In this document: positions 23,859-32,577 of the stretch, one piece after another
How the letters are laid out: each line of letters starts with the position of its first letter
Numbering within the stretch: the stretch's first letter is position 1
Source: Alphaproteobacteria bacterium
Lineage (GTDB): Bacteria > Pseudomonadota > Alphaproteobacteria > UBA9219 > RGZA01
Direction of reading: 5' to 3'
Assembly: GCA_028278105.1 (NCBI GenBank)
Contig: JANQEX010000033.1
Span: forward strand, 1 to 50,321
Length of the DNA: 50,321 bases
Position numbers and translations under genes: made by a program
The notes under the pieces: generated by a model
What the model saw: only the letters and a program-made list of their open reading frames with translations
What the model was told of the DNA's origin: nothing
Databases searched by the model: none

Positions 23859-24875
23859 CTAAGCGTTTCCGGTCTTCATTACGATATCGTCCCACCGTGT
23901 CATGCCCCTTTGTATGCGCAAAAGGGGTGTTTGCCTTAAAGTTTTCCCGTCGCAACGCAGCCATTGCTTTTCCGAATTAATGGTGCCGCGGTCGTTTTGC
24001 TGCACGGCAAGTTGCGACAGGTAGCGGTAAGAGCGGGTCAGCCGCACCATCAACTCATGGTTGTCCGGTGATGCGCTTTGGTCGGGATGCAGCGCTTTCA
24101 CCTTGCGGCGATAGGCGGACTTCATATCCGCCACGCGCGCGGCGGAACGGAGCCCCAGATCCTGACGGGCCTGCCGCACGCGCATGCGGTCGGGCAGCTT
24201 TATTTCGACGCGGGCGAAGTTGCAGGCGGGCAGGGGGCCGACGAGGCGGATGTGCAGCCTTCCATGACATTCCTTGTCCAGCTTTTGCAGAAGGCCTACC
24301 AGCCTGTTTTCCTGGGCGGATTGAACCAGAAAAACAGCGCGCAGGACTGTTTCCCGCGTATCGTCGTTGAGGATAATCAGGTCGCGCAAATGCCCTTGCA
24401 GCAACAGCAGGGACTGATCACGAAGGGCGCGGCGTTCTCTTTCGAGAATGGCGGGATCATTTCCGCCGAGCCTGCGCATCACCCGTTGCATGGCAAGCTC
24501 GTCCCATTTCAGGACCAGCGAGAACTGGCGCAGGCGTCCATAGCGGGCCAGAAGGCCGGAAAGCTCGTCCCGGTGAAGCTGCAAGGCGCGCGGAATGGCC
24601 TCGGCCCCGTCAAAAACACTGTCGAAGGAAGCCGGAATAACCCGGTCCAAAAGCCGCACGGCTTCGCTTAGCACGCGGTGATAACGGGCAAGCCTTGACG
24701 CCGTGATTTGCGATGAATCCTGCCAGGGCCAGTGTCCCGGTTCCGGCCCGGTCAGGGCATGCAGCCGCCCGGAAGTCACCATGCGCAGGCCCGCGAACGC
24801 GCCTTCGCCGGCCGATTTCAGAAAGGTCCGGTTTCCGGTATCGTCGGTCAGGGCAAAGATGCGGGTGCGCGGCAT
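23859..24875 (-). CDS. GvpL/GvpF-family protein fused to a J domain
   Basis: The 338-aa protein joins two domains. Residues 1 to about 235 match the gas-vesicle GvpL/F family: YHRVLSEAVRLLDRVIPASF in the middle and the late signature VGPLPACNFARVEI. Residues about 238-291 are a J domain with LGL, MKSAYRRKVKALHPDQ and the HPD triad at 263-265, which stimulates DnaK ATPase. GvpL/F proteins help nucleate gas vesicles, but no gvpA or other gas-vesicle gene is in the window. A chaperone-linked role outside gas vesicles is possible. It lies 102 nt after a hybrid kinase gene on the same strand. Confidence 0.75.
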   Translation of the reverse strand: MPRTRIFALTDDTGNRTFLKSAGEGAFAGLRMVTSGRLHALTGPEPGHWPWQDSSQITASRLARYHRVLSEAVRLLDRVIPASFDSVFDGAEAIPRALQLHRDELSGLLARYGRLRQFSLVLKWDELAMQRVMRRLGGNDPAILERERRALRDQSLLLLQGHLRDLIILNDDTRETVLRAVFLVQSAQENRLVGLLQKLDKECHGRLHIRLVGPLPACNFARVEIKLPDRMRVRQARQDLGLRSAARVADMKSAYRRKVKALHPDQSASPDNHELMVRLTRSYRYLSQLAVQQNDRGTINSEKQWLRCDGKTLRQTPLLRIQRGMTRWDDIVMKTGNA

Positions 24876-24977
24876 GCCGAATCATCCTTTCGCGGGCGCC
24901 AGGAAAACGTGATAGCGCTTTTTTTGCACGGGATGGAAGAACAGCCTTTCCCGCCGCGGCGTATTTTTGTGGGTAAT

Positions 24978-27293
24978 TCAGGCTTCGGCGTTTCTTTCCG
25001 CCAGCCACGCATCCAGGGCGGCGAAAGCCGCGGCCATGCGTTCGGGCCAGGCGGCGATCAGCGCCATGTCGCAGGCGCCTTCGTTGCGGCATTGCTCTTC
25101 TATTTCCCTGGCGTGATCCGAAAGCCTTGCCAGGCCGAAATTGAGCACGGCGCTTTTTAGCGAATGGGCGTGGCGGCGCGCCGCCGTCCAGTCGCCTTCG
25201 CGGGCGGCCTTGCGCATGCATTCACTGATTTTCACGGTATCGGCGCGAAAGACGTTGGAAAACTCAAGAATTCCCTCGCGTCCAAGGTCTTCGGCAAGAT
25301 GTTTCAGCATGTCCGCGTTGATTTCGCCGTTTGAGGCCATCACCGGAATTTCGTCCGCCAGGGGCGGGTTTTCTGGCTCCCCGCGCGGCTCTTGTGGGGG
25401 TGCCGGCGGAAAGACGTTCTCGCCGAAAATGGAGATATCCTGCGCCATCACCGTGCTGCCGTCAGGATTGATGTTGGGCTTGCCGAGATCATCAATGCAG
25501 GACAGGTAAGGATCCGACGACAGACTGTCCCAGCGGGATATTTGCGAAAGCAGGGTCTCCCGCGTCATGGGCTTGGCGATGAAGCTGTTCATCCCGGCCT
25601 TGAAGCATTCTTCGCGGTCGCTGGGAGCGACATGGGCCGTCATGGCCAGAATGGGGATTTGCGCAAATGGCCCGCCCAGCGCGCGAATGGCCTTGGTGGC
25701 GGTAAGGCCATCCATGACCGGCATGGATACGTCCATCAATATCAGGTCGAATTTGCCCTGACGCACCTTGTCCAGGGCTTCCTGCCCGTTATTGGCGATG
25801 GTGACGTTATGCCCGGCTTTTGAAAGGTAGCTGGCTGCCACCATCTGGTTGGTGAGGTTATCCTCCGCAAGAAGGATGTGCATTTCGCGTTTGCTCAGGA
25901 CATCATTTTGGGGAACAGCCGCCTGTTGTTTGCCTTTTGCCTCCTGCAACGGCACGGTGAACCAGAAGGTGCTGCCTTTTCCCAGTTCACTGGAAAGGCC
26001 CACCGTTCCGCCCATCAACTCGGTCAGCCGGGCGCAGATGGCAAGACCAAGGCCGGTTCCGGCAAAGCGGCGGGTGCGCGTTCCCTCCACCTGGCTGAAT
26101 TCCTGAAAAAGCAGCTTGCGCGCGGCGGGCGCGATGCCGATGCCGCTGTCCGTAACCTCAAAGCGGAGAAAGGCGCGCGTTCTGTCTACGCCCGGTGGAT
26201 TCTCCTTGCGCACGTTCAGATGGATAAATCCCTTTTCGGTGAACTTGACCGCGTTGGAGAGCAGGTTGAGCAACACCTGCCGTACGCGGGCGGCGTCGCC
26301 GTGCAAATCGTCCGGCAGCGCGCTGGCGATGGTGTGGGTCAGTTGCAGCCGCTTGTCCTCGGCCAGGGGCTCGATGATGGAATGGGCGCTTCGCACAAGG
26401 GTCTTCAGGGAATAATCGGCGTTTTCTATTCCCAGCCGTCCGGCTTCGATTTTCGAATAGTCCAGCACGTCGTTGACGATGTTCAGCAGGCTTTCCGCCG
26501 ATTGCCGCGCCGTCTTCGCCAGATGAAGCTGCGGCATGGTCAACGGCGATTCCTGCAAGAGATCGAGCGTACCGATGACGCCGTTCAAGGGCGTGCGGAT
26601 TTCATGGCTCATCATGGCGAAGAACACGCTTTTCATGTGCTCGGCCTCATGGGCGCGGGCCAGCATGATGTCGCGGCGCCGGAGGTCGAGCAGCAGGAAG
26701 ACAATCGCGCCGCCGCCCAGAATCATGAAGGAGCCCGCCGAAAAGCGCAGGATATTCTCGCGCGCTTCGAGCGCCGTGAGCGCGTTGGCCGTGCGTTGTT
26801 GATGGTTGCTGGATGCCCAGATGGCGATCCTGCGAAAATGCTTCAGGATGCGGTTTATGGACTCCTGGGCTTTCTTGCGGTTGCCGATTTCCGTCAGCCC
26901 GGACTTAATCAGCTTTTGCGTGATCGCCAGCTCGGCAAAGATCATGTTGAAATCAACGGCCATGTCTTCGCCGCCGTCCATGGTCATCGAATTGGCGTGA
27001 AGGGCCGTTATGTTGTCATGCAAGGTGGAAATATCTTCCGCGACAGGCCTGCTTTTGCCCCGTGGCGTCACGCCGTCCAGCGTGGCGTCGATGCGCCATA
27101 TGACGTCATCGACGGAGGTGATGAATTGGGGCAGGTTCAGGTTGTTGATGTGGCCGATCAGCGCGAGGCGCTTCGCGCCTTCCATGAAGGAAAGCGCGTT
27201 GATGACGACAAACCCCGCCATCAGCAAAACGGTGAAGATCAGGCTGGACCGCGCCAGCATCTGGCGGATTTTTCCGGCGTTCGTATTCAGCAT
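24978..27293 (-). CDS. Hybrid sensor histidine kinase with REC and Hpt domains
   Basis: The 771-aa protein has membrane segments at about 17-35 and 185-203 with a helical sensor region between. HisKA follows (His230 in SHEIRTPLNGV), then HATPase (Asn347 box LLSNAVKF, G1 DSGIGIA, G2 GTGLGLAI), a receiver (Asp521 in LILMDVSMP, Lys574) and a C-terminal Hpt with His710 in RRHAHSLKSA. This is a full four-step phosphorelay in one chain, like BarA or ArcB. The final response regulator is not in the window. It lies 29 nt downstream of priA on the same strand. The signal is unknown. Confidence 0.93.
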   Translation of the reverse strand: MLNTNAGKIRQMLARSSLIFTVLLMAGFVVINALSFMEGAKRLALIGHINNLNLPQFITSVDDVIWRIDATLDGVTPRGKSRPVAEDISTLHDNITALHANSMTMDGGEDMAVDFNMIFAELAITQKLIKSGLTEIGNRKKAQESINRILKHFRRIAIWASSNHQQRTANALTALEARENILRFSAGSFMILGGGAIVFLLLDLRRRDIMLARAHEAEHMKSVFFAMMSHEIRTPLNGVIGTLDLLQESPLTMPQLHLAKTARQSAESLLNIVNDVLDYSKIEAGRLGIENADYSLKTLVRSAHSIIEPLAEDKRLQLTHTIASALPDDLHGDAARVRQVLLNLLSNAVKFTEKGFIHLNVRKENPPGVDRTRAFLRFEVTDSGIGIAPAARKLLFQEFSQVEGTRTRRFAGTGLGLAICARLTELMGGTVGLSSELGKGSTFWFTVPLQEAKGKQQAAVPQNDVLSKREMHILLAEDNLTNQMVAASYLSKAGHNVTIANNGQEALDKVRQGKFDLILMDVSMPVMDGLTATKAIRALGGPFAQIPILAMTAHVAPSDREECFKAGMNSFIAKPMTRETLLSQISRWDSLSSDPYLSCIDDLGKPNINPDGSTVMAQDISIFGENVFPPAPPQEPRGEPENPPLADEIPVMASNGEINADMLKHLAEDLGREGILEFSNVFRADTVKISECMRKAAREGDWTAARRHAHSLKSAVLNFGLARLSDHAREIEEQCRNEGACDMALIAAWPERMAAAFAALDAWLAERNAEA

Positions 27294-27322
27294 GCGGGCA
27301 AGCGGGAATGCCCGCCCATCAT

Positions 27323-29347
27323 CTAGGAAAAATGTTGCGGATCGATGTCGGTGGCGAGGCGCAGCGTATGCGGTATCTTAACTTTTGCGATCCAGCCGCG
27401 GATAAATTCCTGCAATTTCGCATCGCGCCGGGCTTTCAGCAGAAAGCGCAGGCGGTGCCGTCCGCGCAAGAGCGCCAGGGGGGCCGGGGCGGGGCCCAGC
27501 ACCTCCACGTCCGGGCTTCGGGGAATGGCTTGCGCCAGTTTTTGCGCCATGTCCTGGGCTTGGGAAAGCCGCGTGCCCGAAAGCGTCACGGTGGCCAGCC
27601 GTGCAAAGGGCGGCATGGCGTATTTCTTCCGCTCGTTGATCAGGGTTTCGGAAAGCCGGTCGCGGTCATAGGCGGCAAGATGGGTCATCACCGCGTGTTG
27701 GGGCTGAACGGTTTGAATAAAAACCTGTCCTTTCAGATCCGCGCGCCCGCTCCGGCCCGCCACCTGCGCCAGAAGCTGAAACGTTTTCTCCGCGGCGCGC
27801 AGATCGCCGCCGGAAAGCCCCAGATCGCCATCGATCACGCCGACCAGGGTCAGGCGCGGGAAATGATATCCCTTGGCCACGATCTGCGTGCCGACCAGGA
27901 TGTCGATCTCCCCTTTTTCCATCGCCGCGATGGTCTGGCGCATCGTGGCCAGATGCTCCTGCGTGTCGCTGGCAAGAATGGCGATGCGGGCGGCGGGAAA
28001 AAGATTCTTCGCCTCGGCGGCAAGGCGCTCCACGCCGGGGCCGCAGGCGGCCAGCGTGGCTTCCGCGCCGCATTCCGGGCAGCGTTCGGGATAGGCCAGC
28101 GTCGTTCCGCAATGGTGGCAGCGCAGCCGCCGCTTGCCGCCTTCGCGGTGCTCCACCAGCCAGGCGCTGCATTGCGGGCAGGCGAAGCGGTGCCCGCAGC
28201 GGCGGCACAGCGTCAGCGGCGCGTAGCCGCGCCGGTTGAGGAACAAAAGCGCCTGTTCGCCTTTTTCCAGTGTCTGGCGCAGGGCCTTTTGCAAGGGCGG
28301 GCTGATCCATGACCCCGAAGGAAGCTTTTCCCGTCTCAGGTCGATCAGGTGGATATCCGGCATCCGCGCATCGCCATGCCGGCCGGGCAGGTGCAGATGG
28401 CGGTAGCGCCCCGCCTTGACGTTCAACGTGGTTTCAAGCGAGGGCGTGGCGGAGGAAAGGATCACCGGAATTTTTCCGATTTTTCCGCGCACCACCGCCA
28501 TGTCGCGGGCATGGTAGATAACGCCGTCTTCCTGCTTGTAGGATGTGTCGTGCTCTTCATCGGCCACGATGAGGCCCGGCGAGGCGAAGGGCAGAAACAG
28601 CGCCGAACGCGCGCCGATGACCAGGCGCGCCTCGCCCGTGGCGACAGCCTTCCATGTGTCGCGCCGCGTGGCGGGCGTCAGCGCCGAATGCCAAAGGGCG
28701 GGCGTGAAGCCAAAGCGGCGCTCAAGCCGGCCGGTCAACTGGCTGGTCAGGGCAATTTCGGGCAGCAAAACAAGGGCCTGCCGGTTTTCCTTGAGGCATT
28801 CTTCAATGGCGTCGCAGTAAACTTCCGTTTTGCCCGAACCCGTCACGCCGTCCAGCAGCGTCACCGAAAAATCGGCGGCCTTCACGGCATTTCTCAGTTC
28901 TTTCGCCGCGTTGTCCTGCGCGGGGTTCAAGACGGGCTTTTCGGACGCGCTTGCGGTGGACTCTTTTTTCCGGGTCCGCGCCTTGCGCGGCGTCAACACG
29001 CTTTGCCCGCCGAGCGCCATGGCCAGCACATGTCCTTCCGGCGCGAGGGTGTAGCCGGAAACCCACTGGATGAAATCGCGCATTTCCTTGTTCAGCGGCG
29101 GCAGGTCCAGCACCGCGATGACTTCCTTAATTTTTGATTCCTCAATTTTTTCATGCGAAGGCCCCAGCACCATGCCGAAGGCTTTCTTTTTGCCAAGCGG
29201 CGTCTGCACCAGCGAACCCTCCGCGACCTCCTGTCCCGCGCCAAGCCGGTAGGTCAGCGGACGCGGCAGCGGCTGAGCGAGGAGGACGGAGATCAGTTCT
29301 CCACGAACGAAAGGGGTGTCGATGTGCAGGTTGGTTGTGTTTTCCAT
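27323..29347 (-). CDS. priA: Primosomal replication restart helicase PriA
   Basis: PriA binds stalled forks and reloads the replicative helicase. The 674-aa protein has the N-terminal DNA-binding domain, Walker A DGVTGSGKTEVY, the DEEHD box (VADEEHDTSYKQEDG), and motif III SSATPSLET. A zinc-binding insertion holds paired cysteines in CRRCGHRFACPQC and CHHCGTT/CPEC. Motif V/VI regions include LVGTQIVAKGYHFP and QVAGRSGRA. It is somewhat shorter than the enterobacterial form but all motifs are intact. It is divergent from the transaldolase gene, an order common in alphaproteobacteria. Confidence 0.96.
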   Translation of the reverse strand: MENTTNLHIDTPFVRGELISVLLAQPLPRPLTYRLGAGQEVAEGSLVQTPLGKKKAFGMVLGPSHEKIEESKIKEVIAVLDLPPLNKEMRDFIQWVSGYTLAPEGHVLAMALGGQSVLTPRKARTRKKESTASASEKPVLNPAQDNAAKELRNAVKAADFSVTLLDGVTGSGKTEVYCDAIEECLKENRQALVLLPEIALTSQLTGRLERRFGFTPALWHSALTPATRRDTWKAVATGEARLVIGARSALFLPFASPGLIVADEEHDTSYKQEDGVIYHARDMAVVRGKIGKIPVILSSATPSLETTLNVKAGRYRHLHLPGRHGDARMPDIHLIDLRREKLPSGSWISPPLQKALRQTLEKGEQALLFLNRRGYAPLTLCRRCGHRFACPQCSAWLVEHREGGKRRLRCHHCGTTLAYPERCPECGAEATLAACGPGVERLAAEAKNLFPAARIAILASDTQEHLATMRQTIAAMEKGEIDILVGTQIVAKGYHFPRLTLVGVIDGDLGLSGGDLRAAEKTFQLLAQVAGRSGRADLKGQVFIQTVQPQHAVMTHLAAYDRDRLSETLINERKKYAMPPFARLATVTLSGTRLSQAQDMAQKLAQAIPRSPDVEVLGPAPAPLALLRGRHRLRFLLKARRDAKLQEFIRGWIAKVKIPHTLRLATDIDPQHFS

Positions 29348-29364
29348 TTATGCCGACACTTAAT

Positions 29365-29482
29365 CACAGGCGTCCCCGCGCAAGCGGGGACCCAGTGTTA
29401 TTGTTAAACTGGATTCCCGCTGGAGTTTACACCCGCCCCCGCTTTCGCGGGGGTGAACTCCAGCGGGGGCGGGAATGCCTGT
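29365..29482. repeat. E element between priA and the transaldolase gene
   Basis: Outer arms ACAGGC...GCCTGT. Inside are CGTCCCCGCGCAAGCGGGGAC, CCAGTGTTATTGTTAAACTGG, CCCGCTGGAGTTTACACC and CCCCCGCTTTCGCGGGGG, giving nested stems. It occupies about half of the 231-bp divergent gap. Confidence 0.7.
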
Positions 29483-29578
29483 GTGGAAGGAGCTTTTCAT
29501 TGAATTGTTCTACTGGAAAGACTGAATAGCTTGAGCTAAATTTAGCGTCTTCATCATAAGCGAGAAGGGCAGGGGGTC

Positions 29579-30265
29579 ATGAAATTTTTTGTCGATACCG
29601 CCGACATCAACGAAATCCGCGATTTGGCCGCCACCGGTCTTCTGGACGGCGTCACCACCAACCCCTCGCTTGTGGCCAAAACGGGCAAGGAATTCGTGCC
29701 GTTGATCCGTGAAATCTGCGCGGCGGTGCCGGGTCCCGTCAGCGCCGAGGTGGGCGCGACCGAATTTGAGCCCATGCTGGAAGAAGGCCGCTATCTTGCG
29801 ACTCTCGCCCCCAATATCGCGGTCAAGGTGCCGCTCACGCCCGCGGGACTGAAAGTGTGCAAGGCGCTTGGCGGGGGCGGGACCATGGTCAATGTCACGC
29901 TTTGCTTTTCGTCGGCGCAGGCCATTCTGGCGGCCAAGGCGGGGGCGGCTTTCGTGTCGCCTTTCGTGGGGCGGCTGGACGATATCGGTGAAGACGGCAT
30001 GGGCCTGATCGCCGAAATCTGCCAGGTCTACATGGCGCAGGGCATGGAAACCGAGGTGCTGGTCGCCTCCGTGCGCCATCCGCGCCATGTGGTGGAAGGC
30101 GCCCGGCTGGGGGCGCAGGTGGCCACCATTCCGCCCGGCATTTTGCGCCAGCTTTTCCAGCATCCCCTTACGGACAAGGGACTGGCCCAGTTCGTGGCCG
30201 ACTGGCGGAAATCGGGCCAGAAAATACTTCCGGCCGGCGTCGAGCCGCTGAAGGCGCTGGCGTAA
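29579..30265 (+). CDS. tal: Transaldolase, fructose-6-phosphate aldolase-like
   Basis: The 228-aa protein belongs to the short transaldolase/FSA family, which moves dihydroxyacetone units in the pentose phosphate pathway. It starts [16 protein letters not shown]. The Schiff-base lysine is Lys83 in [24 protein letters not shown] and [11 protein letters not shown] are typical. It could be a true transaldolase or an aldolase; the length fits both. GGGCAGGGGGTC is an excellent ribosome-binding site. It is separated from DUF484 by an H palindrome. Confidence 0.9.
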   Translation: MKFFVDTADINEIRDLAATGLLDGVTTNPSLVAKTGKEFVPLIREICAAVPGPVSAEVGATEFEPMLEEGRYLATLAPNIAVKVPLTPAGLKVCKALGGGGTMVNVTLCFSSAQAILAAKAGAAFVSPFVGRLDDIGEDGMGLIAEICQVYMAQGMETEVLVASVRHPRHVVEGARLGAQVATIPPGILRQLFQHPLTDKGLAQFVADWRKSGQKILPAGVEPLKALA

Positions 30266-30281
30266 GTTCTGGATAAACGGG

Positions 30282-30358
30282 CATTGCGGGGAGCGCGGAG
30301 GCGAAGCAATCCAGACGGGCACATTCTGGATTGCTTCGCTCCCGTTGGCCGCTCGCAA
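30282..30358. repeat. Family-H palindrome
   Basis: CATTGCGGGGAGCGCGGAGGCGAAGCAATCCAG and its mirror CTGGATTGCTTCGCTCC, ending CTCGCAAGG. It lies between the transaldolase and DUF484 genes. Confidence 0.7.
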
Positions 30359-30375
30359 GGGCGTGGAATTGGATC

Positions 30376-30948
30376 ATGGCCTCGAACGACGACGACGTTC
30401 TTGATTTTCAGGCAGGGCTTGTCCGCAAGCTCAAAAGCGAGTTGTCCGACAGCCGGCAAACGCTGGACGATATCATTCGCGGCAGTCGCGTCTATTGGCA
30501 GCGGGTGCAGTCGGTGCATCAGGCGGCGCTGTTGTTGATGGAGGCGCGCGACCTGAAACAGGCCCTGGCCTTTTTGCAGAATGATGTCGCCCGTCTTCTC
30601 GGCATGGAATGCGTGCAGCTTTTTCTGGCCCGCGGCGCGGGCGACGTGGTGGCGCATAGCGCCCTTTTGCTGCGTCCGCCGCCGCCGTCCTTCGCCGGGC
30701 TGATGGAGCAGCCGAGCTTCATCCTGCAGGACGCCGAATCCTGCGCCCTGCTTTTTGGCGGCGGCGTGGGTCCGATTGCCAGCGCCACCTGCCTTGTCAT
30801 GGATATGGGCGGGCAGAAGGGGCTTCTGGCCCTTGGCAGCCGGCATGATTCCGGCTTTGGGTCCGGTCAGGCGCTGGAGCCTTACCTGTTTCTTGCCGGC
30901 GTGATCGAGCGCATGGGGCCGCGATGGCTCGCCGCGACGAACAGCTAG
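30376..30948 (+). CDS. DUF484 family protein
   Basis: The 190-aa product belongs to the DUF484 family, whose members have a GAF-like fold and usually sit next to xerC. Visible regions are LKSELSDSRQTLDDIIRGS (helical N-terminus) and LLALGSRHDSGFGSGQ near the C-terminus. Its molecular role is not established. ATG 30376 (MASNDDDVL) is preferred over the longer frame, which starts in an H repeat. It overlaps xerC by 25 nt, so the two are probably translated together. Confidence 0.85.
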   Translation: MASNDDDVLDFQAGLVRKLKSELSDSRQTLDDIIRGSRVYWQRVQSVHQAALLLMEARDLKQALAFLQNDVARLLGMECVQLFLARGAGDVVAHSALLLRPPPPSFAGLMEQPSFILQDAESCALLFGGGVGPIASATCLVMDMGGQKGLLALGSRHDSGFGSGQALEPYLFLAGVIERMGPRWLAATNS

Positions 30949-31871
30949 GCGCGGCCAGCACGCCGGAAGAGGCCGCGCGGGCCTGGCTTTCTCATCTTGC
31001 GGTTTCGCGCAACGCCTCGGAGCACACGGTCGTGAATTACGGTCATGACCTTCGCGCGTTTCTCGATTTCTGCACGCGGCATCGCGGCGAAAGCGTCAGC
31101 CTTGAGACGCTGGGCGATCTTTCGGTGCAGGAGGCGCGGGCTTGGCTTGCGCACATGGCGGGCAAAGGCATGGACGCATCCTCGCGCGCGCGGGCGCTGT
31201 CGGCCTTGCGCGGCTTTTACCGCTGGCTGGGGCGGAAGAATCTTGTTCGCAACACGGTTTTGCAAACCTTGCGCAGCCCGCGCCGGCCCCCGCGCGCGCC
31301 GCGTCCCCTAAGCTCCGATGCCATCGGCCGGCTGGTGAACGAAGCCACCGCCGCAAGGCCCGGTTGGCAAGGCTTGCGCGACAGGGCGCTGTTCCTTTTG
31401 CTGTATGGTGCGGGACTTCGCATCTCCGAGGCGCTGGCGCTCCGGGGCGAGGATCTGGCGGCGATGGAGACAGGACAGATCACCGTCACCGGCAAGGGAC
31501 GCAAGCAGCGCATCGCGCCCATCCTGCCGCCGGTTGTTGAGGCCGTTCGCGCATACATGAAGACTTGCCCGCATGTCATTGAAAAAACAGGCCCGCTTTT
31601 TGTCGGCGCGCGCGGCGGAAGATGGAATCCGGCCTTGGCCGAGCGCAGCATGCGCAATCTGCGCCGCATGCTGCAACTGCCCGATCATGCCACGCCGCAC
31701 GCGCTTCGCCATTCCTTCGCCAGCCATTTACTGAACAGTGGAGCCGATCTGCGCAGCATCCAGGAACTGCTCGGCCATACCTCGCTTTCCACCACGCAGG
31801 TCTATACCAGGGTGGATGAAGCCAGCTTGCTGAAAACCTATGAAAAGGCGCATCCCAGGGCGAAGGGGTAG
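30924..31871 (+). CDS. xerC: Tyrosine recombinase XerC
   Basis: XerC with XerD resolves chromosome dimers at dif. The 315-aa protein has an N-terminal SAM-like DNA-binding domain (HTVVNYGHDLRAFLDF) and a catalytic domain with Arg166 (GAGLRISEAL), Lys191 (GKGRKQR), His259 and Arg262 (HALRHSFASHLL), His285 (LGHTSLSTT) and nucleophile Tyr294. It is in the standard position after DUF484, so it is read as the housekeeping enzyme. No dif site was recognised in the window. Confidence 0.92.
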   Translation: MARRDEQLGAASTPEEAARAWLSHLAVSRNASEHTVVNYGHDLRAFLDFCTRHRGESVSLETLGDLSVQEARAWLAHMAGKGMDASSRARALSALRGFYRWLGRKNLVRNTVLQTLRSPRRPPRAPRPLSSDAIGRLVNEATAARPGWQGLRDRALFLLLYGAGLRISEALALRGEDLAAMETGQITVTGKGRKQRIAPILPPVVEAVRAYMKTCPHVIEKTGPLFVGARGGRWNPALAERSMRNLRRMLQLPDHATPHALRHSFASHLLNSGADLRSIQELLGHTSLSTTQVYTRVDEASLLKTYEKAHPRAKG

Positions 31872-31883
31872 GAACAACGCCGC

Positions 31884-31924
31884 GTCATCCCGGACATCGC
31901 CGCAGGCGATAACCCAGGATGACG
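31884..31924. repeat. Family-G palindrome
   Basis: GTCATCCCGG...CCAGGATGAC with GCCGCAGGCG between. It lies in the 55-bp convergent gap after xerC. A larger copy is at 38813-38911. Confidence 0.6.
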
Positions 31925-31926
31925 GC

Positions 31927-32418
31927 CTATCCTTTTTCTTCCTCCGCCCCATCATCCCCGGCGTCTTCGCCGCTCTCGTCGCCGTCTTCGCCCTCTTTTG
32001 CGGCGGGTTTCTTTTTGGCGGGGGCGGACTTGATCCCCCCCTTGTCGGAAAGAATGAGGCCGAGCGTCAGCAGAATTTCAAAAATCACCACCAGCGCCAG
32101 CGTTTTACTGGTGAAGCCGTAGAACAGAAGGGTAAAGCCCACCACAAGCGCGCTGCACAATTCGGTTTTCAGATAGCGTATGCCAAACGGCTTGTGGCAG
32201 TTGCGGCACCGTCCCTTGAGTTCGATATAAGAATAGATGGGGATCAGGTCGCGCCAGGCGATGATCTTGTTGCAGTGTGGGCAGGAAGATCGCGGCGTGT
32301 CCAGCTTTTTGCCTCTGGGCAGGCGGTAAGCCAGCATGGTGACGAAGCTGCCCAAAATCCCGCCGAACACCAGCCCGGCGATAAAATTGAACAGGTGGAT
32401 GGCAATGAGGTCAAACAT
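31927..32418 (-). CDS. Orphan prepilin-peptidase N-terminal domain, zinc-ribbon membrane protein
   Basis: The 163-aa product matches the N-terminal part of type IV prepilin peptidases (GxFxxxxxYRLPRG and a Cys4 loop), with Cys46, Cys49, Cys71 and Cys74 in CPHCNKI and CRNCHKPFG. In PilD this loop lies in the methyltransferase part. The aspartyl protease half is missing. Membrane segments are near 10-30, 88-105 and 108-125. The tail is acidic and rich in Gly, Asp and Glu. No pilin gene is nearby. A role as a separate membrane factor in the LPS block is possible but unproved. Confidence 0.75.
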   Translation of the reverse strand: MFDLIAIHLFNFIAGLVFGGILGSFVTMLAYRLPRGKKLDTPRSSCPHCNKIIAWRDLIPIYSYIELKGRCRNCHKPFGIRYLKTELCSALVVGFTLLFYGFTSKTLALVVIFEILLTLGLILSDKGGIKSAPAKKKPAAKEGEDGDESGEDAGDDGAEEEKG

Positions 32419-32462
32419 GGCGGATTGATGATTGCCGGATATTGATGAAAGAAAAGAACGAC

Positions 32463-32561
32463 GTCATTGCGAGCGACCGAAGGGAGCGAAGCAATCCAGA
32501 ATAGTTTCGAATACAGAAGACTGGATTGCTTCGTCGGCCTTTCAGGCCTCCTCGCAATGAC
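32463..32561. repeat. Family-H palindrome
   Basis: GTCATTGCGAGCGACCGAAG...GCAATCCAG, a 24-nt loop, then CTGGATTGCTTCGTCGG...CCTCGCAATGAC. It lies between the orphan peptidase-domain gene and the glycosyltransferase gene. Confidence 0.8.
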
Positions 32562-32577
32562 GGCATCTTTTCATGTT

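Noticed and set aside
25878-27326. 482-codon forward frame opposite the hybrid kinase
   Set aside because: The kinase shows all catalytic motifs in order; the antisense frame shows none.
30924-31871. XerC as the integrase of the MNT/HEPN cassette
   Set aside because: It sits 12 kb away in its conserved housekeeping position after DUF484, with nothing linking it to the 26-bp repeats.
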